Position numbers and translations under genes: made by a program. Of a DNA stretch of 64,000 nucleotides, positions 11,473 through 22,543 are shown piece after piece. Position 1 is the first letter of the stretch, and every line of letters starts with the position of its first letter. This stretch comes from Hyperoodon ampullatus (taxonomy: Eukaryota > Chordata > Mammalia > Artiodactyla > Ziphiidae): assembly GCA_949752795.1 (NCBI GenBank), contig OX457070.1, positions 26,126,588 through 26,190,587 of the forward strand. Reading direction: 5' to 3'. The notes below the pieces were generated by a model, which searched no databases, had not been told where the DNA came from, and saw nothing but the letters and a program-made list of their open reading frames with translations.

Positions 11473-11719
11473 GACTTCCCTGGTGGCGCAGTGGTTGAGA
11501 GTCCGCCTGCCAATGCAGGGGACATGGGTTCATGCCCCGGTCTGGGAAGATCCCACATGCCACGGAGTGGCTGGGCCTGGGAACCATGGCTGTTGAACCT
11601 GCACGTCCGGAGCCTGTGCTCCACAACAGGAGAGGCCATAACAGTGAGAGGCCCTCGTACTGCAAAAAAAACACAAAACACAAAAAACAAAAAAAATAAA
11701 AAATAAAATAAAATAAAAT
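11473..11719 (+). mobile_element. CHR SINE with a long mixed A-rich tail
   Basis: The body runs from 'ggacttccctggtggcgcag' to about 11664, then a tail of AAAACAC and AAAAT units to 11719. Flanking AAAATAAA-type sequence suggests a TSD, but it merges with the tail and cannot be bounded. Confidence 0.88.
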
Positions 11720-13090
11720 GAGGTATGTGAACCCATGAATTAATGTCTTTCAGTTGGGCTGTGCATGGATTAGCTAATACTATTGTGGACATATCATATA
11801 AAAGGAATCATACAATATGTGATCTTTTGTGACTGGCTTCCTTTCACTTAGCATAATGTTTTCAAAGTTCACCCCTGTTATAGAAATACTTCATTCCTTT
11901 TTGTTGCCAAACAATAATTCCAATGTATAATATACTGCATTTTGTTTACCCATTTGTCAGTTGATGGAATTTGGGCTGTTTCCACTTTTTAGCTATCATG
12001 CATAGTGCTGCTATAAATATTCATTTATAGGTTTTATGTGGAAATATGTTTTCATTTTACTCAGGTAGAAGCTACAAGTGGAGTTGCTGGGTCATATGAT
12101 AACTTTATGTTTAATTTTTTTAATTGTGGTAAAATATACATAAAATGTACCATTTAAATCATTTTAAGGGTACAGTTCAGAGTTAACTTTGTACCACTTC
12201 ATATAAAATATAGAAAACTTGCAGCTATATAGGTCTGCTTAGAACCTCCTCACCACTGATCTATATGATATAGTTATCATATGTATAACACCTACATCCA
12301 TTGAAAACTCCACTGTAGAGGAAAAAGGGTAGTCGGTTATTTTTACATAGCTATTTATCATTTATGTGGTTCTTCATTTCTGAAGATCCAAATTTCCCTC
12401 TGGTAACATTCCTTTCAACCTGAAGAATTTCTTTAGCATTTCTTGTAGATCAAGCAACAAATTATCTTAGTTTCCCTTTGCCTGAAAATGCCTTTATTTC
12501 ACCTGCATTCCTATAGAACATTTTTGCTGGCTCTATAATTCTGGGTTAATGACTTCATTGTGTTCATGTCTCTGTAATTTCTGATGAAAAACCTGTAAAC
12601 ATATCATTGTTCCCTGTGTGTAATGTTTTGTTTTCTTTAGCTAGTTTCAAAGACTTTTCTTAATTTTTGGTTCTAAGCACTTTGATTATGAAGATTCTAA
12701 GTGTGGTTTTCTTTAAGTCTATCCTGCTTAAGGTTTGCTAAGCTTCTTGAATTTGTAAATTTACTCCTGTCACCAAATTTAGGACATTTGGGATCATTAT
12801 TTCTTCAAATATTCTCTACTGTACCAACCTTTTTTTCTTCTCCTTTTAGAACTGCAATCACACATATATTAGATCTTTTGATATTTTTTCACAGATTCCC
12901 TGAAGATCTATTCATTTTTTTCAAGCTATGTTCCAAGAACAATCTCTGTTCTTCTGATTGGATAATATCTGTTGATCTATCTTTAATTTCACTTATTCTT
13001 TCCTCTGTCATCTCTATTCTGATACTGAGCACTTCCAGTGAGTTTCTCATTCAGAGATTGTATTTTTCAGCTGTGCACTTTTCATTTGTT

Positions 13091-13409
13091 TTTTTTTTTT
13101 TTGGAGATGTTGGGGGTAGGAGTTTATTAATTAATTTATTTATTTTTGCTGTGTTGGGTCTTCATTTCTGTGCGAGGGCTTTCTCTAGTTGTGGCAAACG
13201 GGGGCCACTCTTCATTGCGGTGTGCGAGCCTCTCATCATCATGGCCTCTCTTGTTGTGGAGCACAGGCTCCAGACGCACAGGCTCAGTAGTTGTGGCTCA
13301 CGGGCCTAGTTTCTCCGTGGCATGTGGGATCCTCCCAGACCAGGGCTCAAACCTGTGTCCCCTGCATTATCAGGCAGATTCTCAACCACTGTGCCACCAG
13401 GGAAGCCCT
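13091..13409 (-). mobile_element. CHR SINE, minus strand
   Basis: The T-run tail at 13088-13102 is followed by AT-rich sequence, then the body, then the head ending 'gccaccagggaagccc' at 13409. It is a long form with moderate divergence. ORFs of 90-200 codons across it are chance readings of the SINE joined to L1. Confidence 0.88.
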
Positions 13410-13686
13410 GGTTCTTTTTTATAGTTTCTATTTCTTTGATGAGAATAACTCTCTTTTCATTCACTTAAAGTGTATTTTTCTTTACCTCATCGTTATACTA
13501 TTTATATAATTGTTTTTATATATGCATGTATACAGATTATTATAGTCTTATTTTATATCCTTATATATTTGTTATAATTGCTTCTTTTGAATTTCTGTCT
13601 GATAATTCTACCATCTGGGTTATCTTGGGTTTGGCAACTGTATTTTCCCTCAAGAATTATTTACATTTCCTGGTTCTTTTGTTTTT

Positions 13687-14030
13687 TTAAAAAATTAATT
13701 TATTTATTTATTTTTGGCTGTGGTGGTGCTTTTTTTGTTGTTGTTGTTGTTGCTGTGCACGGGTTTTCTCTAGTTGCAGCAAGTGGGGGCTACTCTTTGT
13801 TGTGGTGCGTGGGGTTCTCATTGCAGTGTCTTCTCTTGTTGCGGAGCACGGGCTCTAGGCGCACAGGCTTCAGTAGTTGTGGCTTGCGGGCTCTAGAGTG
13901 TAGGCTCAGTAGTTGTGGCGCACAGGCTTTGTTGCTCTGTGGCATGTGGGATCTTCCAGACCAGGGCTCGAACCCGTGTCCCTTGCATTGGCAGGCGGAT
14001 TCCCAACCACTGCACCATGAGGGAAGTCCC
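13687..14030 (-). mobile_element. Long-form CHR SINE, minus strand
   Basis: The head ends 'gagggaagtcccc' at 14030, and the T-rich tail is at 13683-13715. A (TTG)n expansion at 13733-13753 lies inside the body. The TSD is close to cctggttcttt on both sides (about 13670-13682 and 14031-14042). Confidence 0.9.
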
Positions 14031-14899
14031 CCTGGTTCTTTACTATGTTGAGGAATTTTGTACTGTATCTTGAAGTTGTGAATGTCATGTTGGATAGACT
14101 CTGGATTCTATTAAAGTCCTCTGGAGAATGTTTATGTTTTTGTTTTAGCAGGCAATCAACATTTTTGCCTCACCTTCTCTGGTAGTTCAAATCGCAGTTC
14201 AGTTCTCTAAGCCTCTGTAATGATGCTTTGGCTTTGACCTGTTCAGGTGCAACACAGAGATTATTCTGAAAGTTGTTCGGGTGGTTCAAATTCTGCTTTA
14301 GTTCTCCAAGCCTTTGCCACCTTTATTTGCATCTGTTCTGCATATGTGCTCTTCAGTGGTTAGACACAAATATTTGATCATGTGGTTCAAACCTTGGCAT
14401 CTGTCCATGCATTCATAGCTCAGGGCTTGTGCTAAGACTTATGTGGGTTCATATACAGAATTAATGGATTTCCTTCTTTGGGTCTCTCCATATAGGATTC
14501 TACTCCCTGGTATCGGGCATGCAGGGACTCTTTTCCTTGTTTCTTTGGCCCTAAACACTGGGTTTCTGATCACATTTTACCTGTAGGTGCCTCTATACTT
14601 CTCCACAACCAGGGCTCAGCCACAGAGCAAGGTCAAAAGGGAAAAGAGGGGAAACAAAGGGCAGCTCACCCCATGGTAGTTGCCTCTCCAATTTTTTACT
14701 TTCCTCCACAATCTGCTTGCATTTTTAATTTAAAAATTTTCAGAGCCCTCAGGTAGTGTTTTTTTGTATTTTGTCTAGTGATATTAGTTGTAATCGGTAG
14801 GAGAGATGGGCTGTGCATACCACCATGGTAGAATTCAAACCTTGTCATGATGTTTTAAACTTTGAATATTGATATAAAACTTGTGTTTATTCAGTTTAT

Positions 14900-15080
14900 A
14901 TTCTAACATCACTGCTTACCAGCTACGAGAATTTGGGGAAATTACTTGATTTATATGAACCTGAGTTTCTCCATCTATAAAATGGGATTATACTGCCTAC
15001 TTTAGAGACTTGTTGTGAGTATTAATTGAAATAACACATGTATAGTGCTTGGCTTATGGTAGTTGCTCTATAAATGTGAG
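14900..15080 (+). repeat. MIR element
   Basis: This follows the MIR consensus order: tRNA-related part ('cttaccagctacgag'), then 'gagtttctccatctataaaa' and 'gttgtgagtattaattgaaa', ending 'gctctataaatgtga'. MIRs are ancient tRNA-derived SINEs shared by all mammals, and some copies act as enhancers. Confidence 0.85.
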
Positions 15081-15293
15081 ATCCTTTCCCCTAGACTGGG
15101 ATAGTAAATAAGTTCAACCCTCAAGCCAAATCTGTTTTTGAAAGAATTCTCAGGAGCAATTTCACTTGCTATGGATGGTAATATCTATTTCAAAGTCTTT
15201 AATAGTAGCTTATATGTTTTAGTCATTGAGTACAACAAAGACAAATATGTACAATAAATTTTAAAATTAAGTACAGTTTGATTGATAAGATTT

Positions 15294-15637
15294 TTTAAAT
15301 TTTATTTATTTATTTTTGGCTGTGTTAGGTCTTCATTGCTGCACTTGGGCTTTCTCTAGTTGTGGTGAGCGGGGGCTACTCTTTGTTGCGATGCACAGGC
15401 TTTTCATTGCTGTGGCTTCTCTTGTTGTGGAGCACAGGCTCTAGGTGCATGGACTTCAGCAGCTGTGGCACACGGGCTCAGTAGTTGTGGCTCGTGGGCT
15501 CTAGAGTGCAAGCTCAGTAGTTGTGGCACATGGGCTTAGCTGCTCCGCGGCATGTGGTATCTTCTCAGACCAGGGATCGAACCCGTGTCTCCTGCATTGG
15601 CAGGTGGATTCTTAACCACTGCACCACCAGGGAAGTC
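15294..15637 (-). mobile_element. Long-form CHR SINE, minus strand
   Basis: Tail 'ttttttaaattttatttatt' on the left, head 'accaccagggaagtcc' on the right. The flanking sequence gattgataagatttt is repeated with a 3-bp difference (gattgatgataagatttt), so this is a slightly decayed TSD. Confidence 0.9.
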
Positions 15638-15664
15638 CTGATTGATGATAAGATTTTAATCAAG

Positions 15665-15775
15665 CTTTTTTCAGCTTTATTGAGGTATAATTGACAAATA
15701 AAAGTGTAAGATACTTAAAGTGTACATCCAAGTTTTAAAATTTGAACATTTTTGTTTCATACTGTTCGTGGGGCT
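15665..15775 (-). mobile_element. Old L1 3' end fragment, minus strand
   Basis: 'cagctttattgaggtataat' followed by 'gtgtacatccaagttttaaa' is the common reverse 3' terminus of L1MA/L1M elements. Only about 110 bp are recognisable. Confidence 0.65.
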
Positions 15776-15933
15776 ATGCATACTTGGGCAATATTTTCTT
15801 GATTGCAGTGTAACATGAGGAGTCAAATCAATTAGAGCAATTGATTATATGGTTCTAACTAGATACAAGTCATAGACAAGTAATGTTTTTGCAAAAGTAG
15901 CTATACCGAAACATTATCAAAAGATAAATTACA

Positions 15934-16140
15934 GGCTTCCCTGGTGGCGCAGTGGTTGAGAGTCCGCCTGCCGATGCAGGGGACGCGGGTTCGTGCCCCG
16001 GTCTAGGAAGATCCCACATGCCGCGGAGCGGCTGGGCCCGTGAGCCATGGCCGCTGAGCCTGCGCGTCCGGAGCCTGTGCTCCGCAACGGGAGAGGCCAC
16101 AGCAGTGAGAAGCCCGCGTACCGGAAAAAAAAAAAAAAAA
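15934..16140 (+). mobile_element. Full-length young CHR SINE
   Basis: This is close to the apparent consensus of the GC-rich form, with few differences from the copies at 34242 and 44149. The TSD is aaaagataaattaca at 15919-15933 and 16141-16155 (merging with the A tail). It lies in AT-rich DNA, so its GC content stands out sharply. Confidence 0.95.
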
Positions 16141-16155
16141 AAAGATAAATTACAA

Positions 16156-16584
16156 CATTATAACACTGTTTAAACTGTAATTATCAAACTATAATTGCTA
16201 AATGGGAAGACAGTGAAACAACAATGCACTCAAAGAGAAGTGAGTATAAGTAGTTGAAAACACTCTACAACTGATCTGTAACATCTTGGACCTCAGATGT
16301 GGAGATAATCCATGGCCATTATCATGCTTGTTCTGGGCAAAGCACTTTCTAGTTTGTTCTTTTTTTATGCTCTTTCCCCAAAGCCTATCTACCCCCATAC
16401 ACACACAGGCAAGTATTTAAATGAATTTATAATGTATCCTCTATACACAGAGAGAGATATGTAAACATACATTATATGTAACATACATGTATAATGTGTG
16501 TATAACACATTCAGATGTGTTTAACATATACACATGTATGACATACATTTTTCATACATGTCTCACAAAACATGTGTTTTTGTT
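16156..16584. other. Intergenic DNA with an AT/TG low-complexity patch
   Basis: 16440-16560 is a loose TA/CA/TG-rich tract ('atacattatatgtaacatac') resembling a decayed microsatellite. I recognise nothing else here. Confidence 0.5.
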
Positions 16585-16825
16585 TTGTGTATTTTTTTAT
16601 TGAAGAATAGTTGATTTACAATATTGTGTTAGTTTCAGGTTTTAGCAGTGATTCAGTTATATATATTTTTTCAGATTCTTTTTCATTATATGTTATTATA
16701 AGCTATTGATAGTTCCCCGAGCTGTACAGAAAATATAGTTCCCTGTGCTATACAGAAATCTATGTTTCTTATTTATTTTATGTAGAGTAGTCTGTATCTG
16801 TTAATCCCATATTCCTACTTTATTA
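16585..16825 (-). mobile_element. 5'-truncated L1 3' UTR, minus strand
   Basis: 'ttttattgaagaatagttga' then 'gagctgtacagaaaatatag' and 'ccctgtgctatacagaaatc' are the reverse of the artiodactyl L1 3' UTR, also seen at 1311 and 22544. No TSD was resolved. Confidence 0.8.
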
Positions 16826-17174
16826 AGAGTTTTTTAAATTATTATTTTGTTTTAGACCTCATTCTGTTTCTCATGTTTTTGACTCAGCACTCTGTTATTA
16901 GTATTATATTCGTGTTGCTTGGGCACATCCAGTCTCTTGCTTCTACATGCTACATAGTCTTCCCTGGGGTATGTCCAGTGCATTTTACTTATCCAACTCC
17001 CCAGAAATCAACATTAGATTGCCTCCAAATCCCTGCAGAGAGCATTGAAATCTCCAGATATGCCCCCCCCACCTTATGAGTTTGTGTGAGAATTCTTTTG
17101 TGATATATATGCAGAGTAGGATTACTAAGCCACAGATTATATTATTACCCTCTAGAATGTCCTTATTAGCCTAC

Positions 17175-17400
17175 ACCAGGGGTCAGCAAACTAAAGTCCA
17201 TGCTTCATATTTGTCCAGCACCACTTTTTTTGTAAAAAAATGTTACTGGAACACACCGACTCACTTATCTATGGCTATTTTTGTGTTACAACTGCAGAGT
17301 TGAGTAGTTAAGACCGATACCATCTGGCCTGCAAAGACAAAAATATTTAGTACTATCTGGTCCTTTACAGAAAATAGTCTGTGTGATATTGATTCTATGG
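17175..17400 (+). mobile_element. hAT-type nonautonomous DNA transposon
   Basis: The left end 'caggggtcagcaaact' is a classic hAT-Charlie-type inverted terminus. The body contains 'ggctatttttgtgttacaac', 'gagttgagtagttaagac', 'tctggcctgcaaagacaaaa' and 'ggtcctttacagaaaatag', in the consensus order of a common mammalian MITE. The right terminal repeat is decayed. I do not assign the subfamily. Confidence 0.75.
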
Positions 17401-17429
17401 AATTTTTTAAGATTTACTTTGTTGTCTAG

Positions 17430-17857
17430 GTAAAATTTTATAAATATTACACATATACTAAAAAAGGAATACATTCTCTGTTTAGTGTAGAGTTTGATAT
17501 AAACTTAGCAGCTCAATATTAATGATATTCAGATTTTCCATATCTCTGCTAATTTTTTGCTTGCTGATCTATCAACTTGTAGTTAAAATCTCTGATGATA
17601 ATTGGTAATCTATTTCTCTCAGTGTTCTGTCGGTTGTTATGTTATATATTTTGAGGCTATGTTGCTGCATACATGTTCATGATGGTTATATGTCCTTGTC
17701 CTGTGGTTCCTTTTCCCAGCATACAGTGATACTCTTTGTCTGTTATTATTATATTTGTCTAGGAATCTACTGATATTTCATGAGACACAAAGATTGCTAC
17801 CCAACTTTCTTTTTGTTTATTCCTTTTAATGACGTCTTTTTCTTTATTGATATTATT
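17430..17857 (-). mobile_element. Old L1 internal fragment, minus strand
   Basis: The wording ('atcaacttgtagttaaaatc', 'tatgttatatattttgaggc', 'tttctttattgatatta') resembles reversed L1 ORF2 upstream sequence. It is highly diverged with no open frame. A SINE inserted at its right end. Confidence 0.5.
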
Positions 17858-17871
17858 AAATAACCTCTTTT

Positions 17872-18220
17872 GGGGGCTTCCCTGGTGGCACAGTGGTTAA
17901 GAATCTGCCTGCCAATGCAGGGGACACGGGTTCGATCCCTGCTCCGGGAAGTTCACACATGCCGTGGAGCAACTAAGCCTGTGCACCACAACTACTGAGC
18001 CTGCACTCTAGAGCCCATGAGCCACAACTACTGAGCCCTCATGCCACAGCTACTGAAGCCCACACGCCTAGAGTCCGTGCTCCACAGCAAGAGAAACCAC
18101 TGCAGTGAGAAGCCCGCGCACCTCAAGGAAGAGTAGACTTTGCTCACTGCAAATAGAGAAAGCCTGCAGGCAGCAATGAATACCCAATGCAGTCAAAAAG
18201 AAAATAAATGAAAATTTTAA
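17872..18220 (+). mobile_element. Long-form CHR SINE
   Basis: Head 'gggggcttccctggtggcac', a middle with repeated 'acaactactgagcc' units, and end 'aatgcagtcaaaaagaaaat'. The TSD is close to aaataacctctttt, at 17858-17871 and about 18220-18234. It is an older long subfamily. Confidence 0.9.
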
Positions 18221-18880
18221 AAATAACCTTTTTTATTTTTCAGTCCTCTTTCCTCATTTCTTCTCTCTCTCTCCTCAAGAATAATAACTTGATTTTCATG
18301 TGACTTCACCACAACTTTTTAAATGCTGTTAAAACAGTGAAGAATCAGGAAAACCTCAAGGAAAATAAACATGACATTTTACTCCAAGCCAAACTGTCAC
18401 TCAAGTACATAGGTAACAGATAAACAGCTTCAAACATAAAAGAATTCTGAGAATTCCTATGTGTTCAAATGGAGGATTCTATTGGAGTATAAACTTGGGC
18501 CTAACAAGGGGTGATGGAAAAGCTGCAACAAAAGAACTGGCAGAGAGCATTGGATGTATATTACTATAGACCAAGACAAAACACATGCAGTTAATATGGC
18601 TGAAGAGCAGATTAGAAATGATCTGGAAATGATCTAACTGACAAAAGTTCAGATGAAAAGGGGGCACAAAGGTAGGATAAAGTATAAATACATTGCAGCA
18701 TAAATGTGTTTCTTCATCTTTAATAGCTTGGGCTACAGAGCTGCCAAATCAAGTGAGAGAAGTATATTTAACAATACAAAATTTAACTCTATGAAAATAA
18801 AACTATCAATTAAAATTAGGAGGGGGGGAGAGTAGAGGAAATGGGAAGGAAGTAGAAATATACTAATTTCACCATTGCTC
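18221..18880. other. Intergenic DNA, possible decayed LTR, not assigned
   Basis: The stretch at 18350-18670 contains 'tttactccaagccaaactgt' and a purine-rich 'gatgaaaagggggcac', loosely like the minus-strand LTR and polypurine layout at 9281. The resemblance is too weak to call. No coding sequence. Confidence 0.35.
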
Positions 18881-19415
18881 ATAGTGAGGAATTAATAGAC
18901 TATTTAGAAAAATAGAAAATTAAGATAGTAATACAAATACAAAAAAACAAGAAATAAATGTTGGCAAGAATGTGCAGTAAACAGAATCCTTGGGCACCGT
19001 TGATAGGAACGTAAATTGGTATAGCCACTATGGAAAACTGTATGGAGCTGGAGGTTCCTCAAAACATTAAAAATAGAACTGCTGTATGATCCAGCAACTG
19101 CACTTCTGGGTATATATCTGAAGGAAATGAAATCACTATCTTGAAGAGTTATCTGCACCCCCATGTTCTACTGCAGCATTATTCACAATAGCCAAGACAT
19201 AGAAACAACCTAAGTGTCATTGATGAATGAATGGATAAAGAAATATTATATACATGTATACAAAAAATGATAATTATGTGAGGTGGTAAATATGTTAACT
19301 AACTTTATTGTGGTAATCATTTTTACGGTATGTACGTGTATCAAATCATCATGTCGTACACCTTAAACTTACACAATGTTATATGTCAGTCATATTTCAA
19401 TAAAGCTGGGGGGAA
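18881..19415 (+). mobile_element. Old L1 ORF2 end and 3' UTR
   Basis: Contains 'ggtatagccactatggaaaa', 'gtatgatccagcaactgcac' and 'cacaatagccaagacataga', which encode the L1 ORF2 C-terminal region, then the L1MA-type 3' UTR ('ggtggtaaatatgttaacta') ending 'caataaagctgggggg' near 19412. The ORF is broken by stops. Confidence 0.85.
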
Positions 19416-19464
19416 AAAAGAACAAAACCAACCAACCAAACCAACCAATGGTGAGCACCTAATA

Positions 19465-20370
19465 TGGTAATATAACCTGAGCAGACCAGCCAGCCACCTG
19501 GTGGCAGATTGATTTTATTGGATCCCTGCCAGGGTATTGTCTATACTAGAATATACATTTATTCTAAATATGGATTTGCCTTTCTTACTTATCATGCTTC
19601 TGCTACAAACACCATCCTTGAAATTACTGGATGCCTTATTCCTGGTCATGGTATTCTGCACAACATTGTTTCTAGCTAGCAGAGAAGGCAATAGGCTAAT
19701 ACAGACAGAAATTGGTGGTCTTGTCATGTACCTCATCATCCAGAAAGAGCTGAACATATAGAATGGTTAACTGTTCAATTAAGACTCAGTTACTGAACCG
19801 GCTGGCAAAAAACTGGGGCAGTCAGGGGAAAGGGGTGGGTGCTATACATGCTCTGAACTAGTAACTAATATACATTGCTCTTTCCCCTACAGTCAGAATA
19901 CATGGATCTGAGAGCCAAAGGGATGAAAGTGGTAGTGTTACTTTTCAATATTAAATCTAAATGTTTGCTTCTTGTTCCTTCAATTTTGGGTCCTATTGGT
20001 TAAGAGGTCTTTGTACCCAAGGAATTAGTGTTTCCACCATTGGACAAAACAAGGGTTCCTGAACCAAAAGTCGAAACTGTCACCTGACCATTTTGTGCTC
20101 CTTATGCACCTGGATTAACAGGACAAAAAGGAGGTTACTGTTTGGCTGGGGATTACCAAAGGGAAATAGTATTATCAAAGAGAAATAGGAACACTGCCAC
20201 AACATTGAATAAGAGAAGACTATGTCTGGAACACAAGTGATCCTCTGGAACACTTCCTAACAATGACATATGCTGTAATAAAAGTCAATGGAAGATTACA
20301 GCAACCCTATATGGGAAGGACCCCTCATATAGGGTCCCTATATGAGGTCGCCCTCATATAGGGTGACCCT
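19465..20370 (+). pseudogene. ERV-L pol remnant: integrase core then dUTPase-like end
   Basis: The sequence around 19480-19800 ('cagccacctggtggcagatt') matches what I know of the ERV-L pol integrase core. Sequence to about 20300 fits the C-terminal integrase and dUTPase part typical of ERV-L. Deletions and stops break it into pieces of at most about 75 codons. It cannot make protein. No LTR was recognised at either side. ERV-L is an ancient endogenous family shared by placental mammals. Confidence 0.65.
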
Positions 20371-20373
20371 ATA
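20323..20373. repeat. Palindrome with a partial third copy inside the ERV-L remnant
   Basis: A 25-bp near-perfect palindrome at 20323-20347 (arms cctcatataggg / ccctatatgagg around one base) is followed at 20351-20373 by another 'ccctcatataggg' unit. It can form a hairpin and looks like a local templated duplication. Confidence 0.85.
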
Positions 20374-20585
20374 GATTTGGGGTGACCCAAAAGATTTCAG
20401 TTAACATTGGGAGAAAGGAAAGTAGTAGCTCATGGAACTCAGTGGAGAAACACAAAATTTCTATGGATAGCAGGTGCCTAGAATGCAGTCCAGAGCATGG
20501 GCACCTGAACAAAGTAGTCCTAGTGGCCGGGATGGATACTATGTATGAACTCAACAATATGGACTTCCCTTCACTAGAGTTGATA
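20374..20585 (+). pseudogene. Second ERV-L-like pol scrap, out of order
   Basis: Sequence at about 20490-20585 ('aactcaacaatatggacttc') resembles the region just before the ERV-L integrase core. It should lie upstream of 19465, but sits downstream of the dUTPase-like part. This suggests a rearranged or second copy. It is short and broken. Confidence 0.4.
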
Positions 20586-20853
20586 TGATTTGAAGGAAAT
20601 GAAATCACTATCGAAAAGATATCTGCATCTCCCTGTTCATTGCAGCATTATTTACAATAGCCAAGACATGCAAACAACCTAAGTGTCCATCAACAGATGA
20701 ATGGATAAAGATACACACAATGGAAAGAAGAAATCCTGCCACTTGCTTCAACATGAATGGACCTTGAGGTCTTTATGTAAAATGAAGTCAGACAGAGAGA
20801 AGGACAAATACTGTATGATCTCACTTATATGTGGAATCTAAAAAAACTGAAGT

Positions 20854-20975
20854 TGGGAGTTCCCTGGTGGCCTAGTGGTTAGGATTCCAGGCTTTCACTG
20901 CTGTGGCCCAGGTTCAATCCCTGGTCAGAGAACTGAGATCCTGAAAGCTGTGCGGTGCAGCCAAAAATATAAATT
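20854..20975 (+). mobile_element. Short tRNA-head SINE
   Basis: 'gggagttccctggtggccta' to 'cggtgcagccaaaaatataa', about 120 bp: only the tRNA-like part plus a short tail. It is the same short class as 8783, 23327 and 54790. Confidence 0.85.
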
Positions 20976-20980
20976 AATTG

Positions 20981-21318
20981 GGACTTCCCTGGTGGCGCAG
21001 TGGTTGGGAGTCCGCCTGCCAATGCGGGTTCAAGCTCTGATCCGGGAAGATCCCACATGCCGCAGAGCAACTGGGCCATGCACCACAACTACTGAGCCTG
21101 CACCCTAGAGCCCATGAGCCACAACTACTGAGCCCGAAAATCACAACTACTGAGGCCTGTGCGCCTAGAGCCCATGGTCCGCAACAAGAGAAGCCACCTC
21201 AATGAGAGGTCTGCGCACTGCAACGAGGAATGACCACAGATGGGGGAAGCCCTTGCACAGCAACAAAGACTCAAGGCAGCCAAAAATAAATAAATAAATT
21301 TATATTTTTAAAAAGAGC
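20981..21318 (+). mobile_element. Long-form CHR SINE directly after a short SINE
   Basis: Starts 'gggacttccctggtggcgca' and ends with AAATAAATAAAT. It lacks about 10 bp after 'gccaatgcgggttc' compared with other copies, a small deletion in the tRNA-like part that removes the usual 'aggggacacg'. Confidence 0.9.
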
Positions 21319-21789
21319 CCTTTAAAAATAAAATAAAATAATTAATTTTAAAAAGTAAAAATAAATCAAATTTTTAAAAACTGAATTCATATTTACAGAG
21401 AACAAACTGATGGTTGCCAGAGGCAGGTGTAGGGCTGTGGGGTGGGCAAAATGGGTGAAGGTGGTCAAAAGGTATAAACTTCCAGTTACAAGTCATGGGG
21501 ATATAATGTAGAGCATGGTGACCACAGTTAACAACACTGTATTGTATGTATATTTGAAAGTTGCTAAGAGAATAGGTCTTAAAAGTTCTCATCTCAAGAA
21601 AAATGTTTTGTAAATGTGTGGGGTGATGGATGTTAACTAAAATTATTCTCATAATCATTTTGCAATATATACATATATCAAACCATTATGTTATACACCT
21701 AAAACTCAGACATTACATGTCAATTAATATCAATTTTTAAAAGATAGTTACTTAAAATTACAAAGCTAAAAACTAGAATAAAAATGTTT

Positions 21790-22010
21790 AATTTACAAAT
21801 TATTAGAAGGAACACACACTCATAAAACTGAGGAAAGCTGAATAAGATTGGTGGTTATATCAGTGACAATATCCTGGTTGTGATATTGTACTAGAGTTTG
21901 GAGAACATTACCATTGAGGGAAACTGGATAAGGGGTACATGAGATTTCTCTGTATTATTTCAAGCGCCTGTGAATCTACAATTATCTCAGTTAAAATTGC
22001 AATGAAAAAG
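21790..22010 (+). mobile_element. Old L1M 3' terminus
   Basis: 'atatcctggttgtgatattg' and 'accattgagggaaactggat' through 'gtgaatctacaattatctca' follow the usual L1M 3' end order. About 220 bp. Confidence 0.65.
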
Positions 22011-22529
22011 AAAACAAAGCAAACAGAGCAAAATATTTTTAAAGCTAAAAAGCACTGAAGACCAAAATATTACAGAAACAAAGTGAAACACAGCATATTA
22101 ATTAATGTAAATGAGCAGAATTTAGGTATTAAGACAAAAAGACTTTCAGGTTGGCTTACCAAGCAAAAGCCAACTGTATGCTATATTCTAGAGACACACC
22201 TAAAATAAATTAGTATTTTTATACTTCTTCCTATTCCCTGACTTTTAGTACATATTATTTTATTTTCCATTGTCAAGGTTTATAATGCATACATTTCATT
22301 TGATAACCTTAGATTTTTGTGTTTATTTCTATCTCTATGTTTAAATTAGTACTGCAAATAACACTTCCAAACATTTCTCTAGTTCTTATTTTGATTCTCT
22401 TCTTGATTCTATTTCTATCATTAGCATATTTTTTCAACAGCAATATATAACAATAGCAACAACAACAACAATGATAGCAGTGCAAAACATTTTAACATTG
22501 GTTCAGCCCTAGCTTTGTGCTGAGAACTG
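22011..22529. other. Intergenic DNA, nothing recognised
   Basis: AT-rich sequence with a short (CAA)n run at 22452-22470. No gene or nameable repeat. Confidence 0.45.
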
Positions 22530-22543
22530 TACCCAGACACTTT

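Larger units (their letters stand above)
11784..14850 (-). mobile_element. Old L1 (L1M-type), minus strand, right of the ERV and with two SINEs inside
   Basis: Sequence such as 'cacttagcataatgttttca' (11850) and 'gttgctgggtcatatgataa' (12084) is the reverse of L1 ORF2 C-terminal and 3' DNA. The segment from 12350 to 14700 ('atttcttcaaatattctcta' and similar) resembles old L1M internal sequence in reverse. CHR elements at 13091 and 13687 interrupt it. No ORF is intact. The right edge is approximate. Confidence 0.65.
20586..21745 (+). mobile_element. Old L1 3' part interrupted by two SINEs
   Basis: ORF2 end ('catcaacagatgaatggata') and 'gatctcacttatatgtggaa' to 20850, then resumption at about 21345 ('attcatatttacagagaaca') and a 3' UTR with 'gggtgatggatgttaactaa' to about 21745. 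No coding capacity. Confidence 0.8.

Noticed and set aside
15934..16010. tRNA gene-like A and B boxes at SINE heads
   Set aside because: They belong to tRNA-derived SINEs. The sequence does not fold as a complete cloverleaf with an anticodon arm, and copies are dispersed.
18350..18670. A second minus-strand LTR like that at 9281
   Set aside because: Only a short shared phrase ('ccaagccaaact') and a purine-rich spot. There are no TG/CA ends or duplication.
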